A DNA stretch of 64,000 nt from Candidatus Zixiibacteriota bacterium (lineage in GTDB: Bacteria; Zixibacteria; MSB-5A5; GN15; FEB-12): contig JBFLZR010000003.1 in assembly GCA_040756055.1 (NCBI GenBank), positions 231,260-295,259 on the forward strand, in the 5' to 3' direction. A program made the position numbers and the translations under genes. Below, piece after piece: positions 60,996 through 64,000 of the stretch. Positions within the stretch are counted from its first letter, which is position 1, and every line of letters starts with the position of its first letter. The notes below the pieces were generated by a model, which did no database searches, was not told the origin of the DNA, and worked only from the letters and a program-made list of their open reading frames with translations.

Positions 60996-61789
60996 GGGGT
61001 CTGACTCGAAGTTGCATATCCGAGATGGTCGACCGGAAAATCTTCTGGGTCTTTATCGTGGTGACAATGATTGCTATAGCGGTCATACTTGTAAGTGGTC
61101 AGGCGCAGTTTGGTGGTGGTCGCGGGGATTCTATGGAGATGAATCTCGGGGAGGTTAATGAGGCTCTGGGCAATCCAGTGACCCGCGGATTTGCCATTTT
61201 CATCGATATTCTCGTAGTGCTGGCGGTCCTGGCTACGGCCGGATTGATACCGAGTATGCTCATCAGGGGGCGGGCGGATTTCTACCTGTCGAAACCGATC
61301 TCCCGAACGTCTCTTTTGGTCAACAAGTTCTTTGGTATTCTTGTGGCTTATTCCGTAGTGGTTGTTGTGTGCGGACTTGCCGGAAATCTTGTCATGTATC
61401 TGGTCCACGGCATATATAGCGACAATATCATCTACGTGTATCTTTTGAACCTTGTCAGTCTATTTATCTGGCTTTCGATTACCACCTTTGCCGGGATTCT
61501 GTTTGGGTCAGGTTCCATGGCAGTGATGACTGCCGTGCTGGTGTGGTTTCTGCAGTATCTGCTGCAGTATCGTGATTTCGTAAATCAGTTCGTAGAGTCG
61601 CGGTTCGTAATCAGGCTGATGGATATTTTCTATTATATACTTCCGAAGACCAGTGAGTTGTCCGATCTGACGATTGATGTTGCGGTTGGCTCCAGAGTAG
61701 CCAGCTGGCTGCCGCTGTATACGTCGCTGGCTTTCGGCGCGGCGGCTTTGATCGCGGCAATTTTCGTTTTTAACAGAAGAGACTATTAG
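60992..61789 (+). CDS. ABC transporter permease (ABC-2 type)
   Basis: 265 residues with six hydrophobic segments (about 15-35, 66-88, 108-130, 138-160, 165-190, 240-258), the usual ABC-2 permease pattern. Partner of the preceding ATPase through ATGA overlap. No substrate can be inferred. Confidence 0.82.
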   Translation: MRGLTRSCISEMVDRKIFWVFIVVTMIAIAVILVSGQAQFGGGRGDSMEMNLGEVNEALGNPVTRGFAIFIDILVVLAVLATAGLIPSMLIRGRADFYLSKPISRTSLLVNKFFGILVAYSVVVVVCGLAGNLVMYLVHGIYSDNIIYVYLLNLVSLFIWLSITTFAGILFGSGSMAVMTAVLVWFLQYLLQYRDFVNQFVESRFVIRLMDIFYYILPKTSELSDLTIDVAVGSRVASWLPLYTSLAFGAAALIAAIFVFNRRDY

Positions 61790-61828
61790 GGGAGGCGTGG
61801 GGCGACTTCATCACGGCACGCAAGCAAG

Positions 61829-62350
61829 ATGGTAAGTGATTCCGAAATAACAAAGTTGCTTGAACCGTTTCAGATCGCGTTGAAGCTTGAGAAGGAAGGT
61901 CGAGAACTTTTTCTCTATGCGGCTCGCACGACCAAGAGCAAGCTGGCAAGACAGACTTTCGAGTATCTTGCCCGTGAAGAAGACAAGCATATCGAGAAAA
62001 TAGAGAAGTTTTACAGCGCTCTGGAGTTGTCCAGAGGCAGTGAGATACCGGAAATAGAAGACTCTCAGGCCGAAGAGAAGCTCGAATCCTTTAATCAGAG
62101 ACTCGAGAGTATCAAAGATGAGTATCAGGTGACGACATCGGATGTCGAAGCTTATGAGATGGCACTGCAGTTTGAGAGTGGAACAGAGGAGTTCTACGAA
62201 GAGAAGTTGCGTGAGGCGGAGAATCCGAAGATTCGGCGATTTTACCAGTGGCTGATGGACGAGGAGCAGATGCACACGAGGCTATTGAAGTCGTGTTTGA
62301 GATTTGTGGAGAATCCAGCGGAGTGGTTCGCCAAGAGGAAGAGGATTTGA
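61829..62350 (+). CDS. Ferritin-like (rubrerythrin-type) diiron protein
   Basis: 173 residues with a four-helix ferritin-like fold. Two E-x-x-H type iron motifs are visible: E-K-E-G-R-E ... R-E-E-D-K-H-I-E (first half) and E-S-G-T-E-E-F-Y ... D-E-E-Q-M-H (second half). There is no C-terminal rubredoxin domain, so it is an erythrin-like member. A role in peroxide or iron handling is likely. Confidence 0.82.
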   Translation: MVSDSEITKLLEPFQIALKLEKEGRELFLYAARTTKSKLARQTFEYLAREEDKHIEKIEKFYSALELSRGSEIPEIEDSQAEEKLESFNQRLESIKDEYQVTTSDVEAYEMALQFESGTEEFYEEKLREAENPKIRRFYQWLMDEEQMHTRLLKSCLRFVENPAEWFAKRKRI

Positions 62351-62491
62351 TTGGTAAGTGTAATGCCCTGTGAAAGAAGGCGTTAAGGGGTAAAACAATT
62401 CGTAACGGTGATATTAAAAGCTTTACTGTATTAGTGAACATACATATATTGATTTAACATTTTTTGGCGACGAAAACATGGAGACAACTAG

Positions 62492-63859
62492 ATGACGCCA
62501 TCTGAATACCTCAAGAAGACCGAAAAGAAGAGATTCGACGATCTGTTCAAGCTTCTGCGATTCCCGTCTGTGTCGGCAAAATCAGAACATAAAAAGGATA
62601 TGAAAATCTGCTCGGACTGGCTAAGAAAGCATTTGAGCGATATAGGCTTTAAGGCAAAGGTTCTTCCGACCGGCGGGCATCCGGTTGTGTATGCGGAATA
62701 TCTGGTTGGCAAGGATGTGCCGACAGTTCTGTATTATGGTCACTACGATGTTCAACCTCCGGAACCTCTTGATTTGTGGAAGACTGGACCTTTCCAGCCG
62801 CAAATTCGTAGCGGTTACATTTATTCCCGGGGTGTTGCGGACGACAAAGGGCAGACGTTTTGTCACATCAAAGGTCTTGAGGCGGTTATCAAGACCACCG
62901 GTACTCTTCCGATAAATGTGAAGTTCATTATCGAGGGTGAGGAAGAGGTATCATCGGAACACCTTCCCGCGTTCATAAAGAAAAACAAGAGGATGCTCAG
63001 GTCCGATATCGCCGTTGTGTCCGACACGGCGCAGTTTGCCAAGGAAGTGCCGGCGGTTACTTTCGGTTTGCGCGGTCTGGCCTCGGTAGAGGTTTTTGTA
63101 TATGGCCCGACTCGAGATCTCCATTCCGGGACTTTCGGCGGGGCTGTTGCCAATCCGGTCAATGTTCTGGCGTGGTTAATCGGTCAGTTGCATGATAAGA
63201 ATGGAAAAGTGGCGGTTCCGGGCTTTTATGAGGATGTTAGACCTGTCAGTGCCTGGGAGCGCGAGCAATTCAAAAAACTCCCGTTCAACGAGTCTGCCTA
63301 CAGGAAGTCGCTGGGTGTTCCCGCGCTTAACGGAGAGAAGAACTATACGACTTTTGAGCGGACATGGTCCAGGCCGACTCTTGATGTTAACGGTATAGCG
63401 GGTGGCTATCAGGGCGAGGGCGGCAAGACCATTATTCCGTCGAAAGCCTCAGCCAAGATCACGATGAGGCTGGTTCCCAATCAGGATCCGTGGGATATTT
63501 GTAACAAGGCGGAAAAATATCTACTCAAGATAGCCCCGAAGACTGTCAAGGTGAAGGTCGATAAGCATGGAGGGGCGACCGCGGTGGAGGTTCCTATCGA
63601 GGGCCCCTGGCTTGATGCCGCGGCGCTCGCGATCAAGAAGGGCTTTGGGACATCGCCGGTGTTCATGAAGGAGGGTGGTTCAATTCCGATAGTGGGCGAT
63701 TTCAAGCGCATACTCGGTATTAACACTATACTAATTGGATTCGGACAGAGTGATGATAATGTTCATTCTCCGAATGAGCGACTCCGTGTAAAAGATTTTG
63801 AACGTGGTTGCAGGACAGCAGCGGCCCTTCCGGCTGAATTGGCGCAGGTAAAGGTGTAA
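62492..63859 (+). CDS. M20 family dipeptidase
   Basis: 455-residue M20 metallopeptidase. Metal site blocks are G-H-Y-D-V-Q-P (about 85-91), R-G-V-A-D-D-K-G-Q and I-E-G-E-E-E-V-S-S-E-H, with the inserted dimerisation domain between about 190 and 310 and a final H-S-P-N-E. It resembles carnosinase/PepV-like dipeptidases. GGAG lies upstream of the ATG. Confidence 0.9.
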   Translation: MTPSEYLKKTEKKRFDDLFKLLRFPSVSAKSEHKKDMKICSDWLRKHLSDIGFKAKVLPTGGHPVVYAEYLVGKDVPTVLYYGHYDVQPPEPLDLWKTGPFQPQIRSGYIYSRGVADDKGQTFCHIKGLEAVIKTTGTLPINVKFIIEGEEEVSSEHLPAFIKKNKRMLRSDIAVVSDTAQFAKEVPAVTFGLRGLASVEVFVYGPTRDLHSGTFGGAVANPVNVLAWLIGQLHDKNGKVAVPGFYEDVRPVSAWEREQFKKLPFNESAYRKSLGVPALNGEKNYTTFERTWSRPTLDVNGIAGGYQGEGGKTIIPSKASAKITMRLVPNQDPWDICNKAEKYLLKIAPKTVKVKVDKHGGATAVEVPIEGPWLDAAALAIKKGFGTSPVFMKEGGSIPIVGDFKRILGINTILIGFGQSDDNVHSPNERLRVKDFERGCRTAAALPAELAQVKV

Positions 63860-64000
63860 TGGAACTCGGCCTCAAGGGCAAGAAAGCATTAGTTACTGGC
63901 GCCTCCGCAGGACTGGGGGCAGCAGCCGCTATGGCGCTGGCTATGGAGGGTGTTCAGCTTTATATCAACTCCCGTGATATAAATAAACTCCAGAAGGCAG
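63859..64000 (+). CDS. SDR family oxidoreductase, N-terminal part (3' end outside window)
   Basis: The first 47 codons of a short-chain dehydrogenase/reductase. They show the nucleotide-binding motif V-T-G-A-S-A-G-L-G (about 12-20) and an N-S-R-D segment after beta-2, which suggests NADP preference. The ATG overlaps the M20 stop by one base. The window ends before the catalytic Y-x-x-x-K, so the substrate class is unknown. Confidence 0.85.
   Translation, partial: MELGLKGKKALVTGASAGLGAAAAMALAMEGVQLYINSRDINKLQKA

Noticed and set aside
1-64000. CRISPR array, rRNA operon or insertion sequence
   Set aside because: No regularly spaced repeats, rRNA-like sequence or transposase gene was seen on either strand.

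Overview
The window is a continuous, gene-dense piece of a bacterial chromosome with about 70 protein genes on both strands, two tRNA genes and at least one probable non-coding RNA. No plasmid, prophage, insertion sequence, rRNA operon or CRISPR array is visible. A secreted protein with a C-terminal type IX-secretion/FlgD-like sorting domain, envelope MCE/Mla genes, many TPR proteins and moderate GC point to the Fibrobacteres-Chlorobi-Bacteroidetes (FCB) superphylum. An uncultured lineage such as Zixibacteria is my best guess. This is inference from gene content, not a phylogenetic result.

Layout. 1-4010 (+): TPR fragment, Cu/Zn-type permease, comF, xerD-like recombinase and a degenerate receiver-GGDEF protein. 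4017-12287 (mostly -): TPR membrane protein of the GT39 type, a DUF2884-like secreted protein, the pmbA/tldD pair and an OPT transporter. 12288-14034: secreted sorting-domain protein, its terminator, then a stand-alone structured RNA locus. 14035-19335: ThiI-like/NFACT-R protein, an mlaE-mlaF-mlaD lipid transport operon and two orphan genes. 19373-24325 (-): deoB-deoC-zinc ribbon-archaemetzincin-like-MrfA-like helicase. 24443-26463 (-): ECF sigma, anti-sigma, lipoprotein. 26629-33448: MFS transporter, tRNA-Ala, DUF1893, TPR membrane protein, exonuclease-WYL fusion (-), aromatic ammonia-lyase. 33504-37133 (-): second ECF sigma/anti-sigma, YbjQ and an LtaS-like phosphoglycerol transferase. 37478-38890: two envelope proteins. 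38914-46112 (-): rpsU, yqeY, cvpA, mutS2, dnaG, recN, an expanded version of the rpsU-dnaG macromolecular synthesis cluster. 46327-64000 (mostly +): DUF4184, HIT (-), yebC, HAD phosphatase, ruvC-ruvA-ruvB, queA, ispD-ispF, dedA, ddl, HAD, M42 peptidase, cysS, tRNA-Thr, ABC transporter, ferritin-like protein, M20 dipeptidase and the start of an SDR gene.

Most of this is housekeeping: recombination and repair (ruvCAB, recN, mutS2, MrfA-like helicase, xerD), replication (dnaG), translation (cysS, rpsU, yqeY, queA), isoprenoid and wall precursors (ispD, ispF, ddl), nucleoside salvage (deoB, deoC) and envelope maintenance (mla, LtaS-like).

The most unusual items are: a ~160-nt structured RNA with a near-consensus promoter and its own terminator (13813-14007); an archaemetzincin-like protein that has lost its catalytic residues; an ammonia-lyase with Ala-Cys-Gly in place of the Ala-Ser-Gly cofactor triad; a DEDDh exonuclease fused to a WYL domain; a two-gene orphan islet with a possible RecB-like fold; and several genes whose promoter -10 element lies so close to the start codon that leaderless mRNAs are likely.
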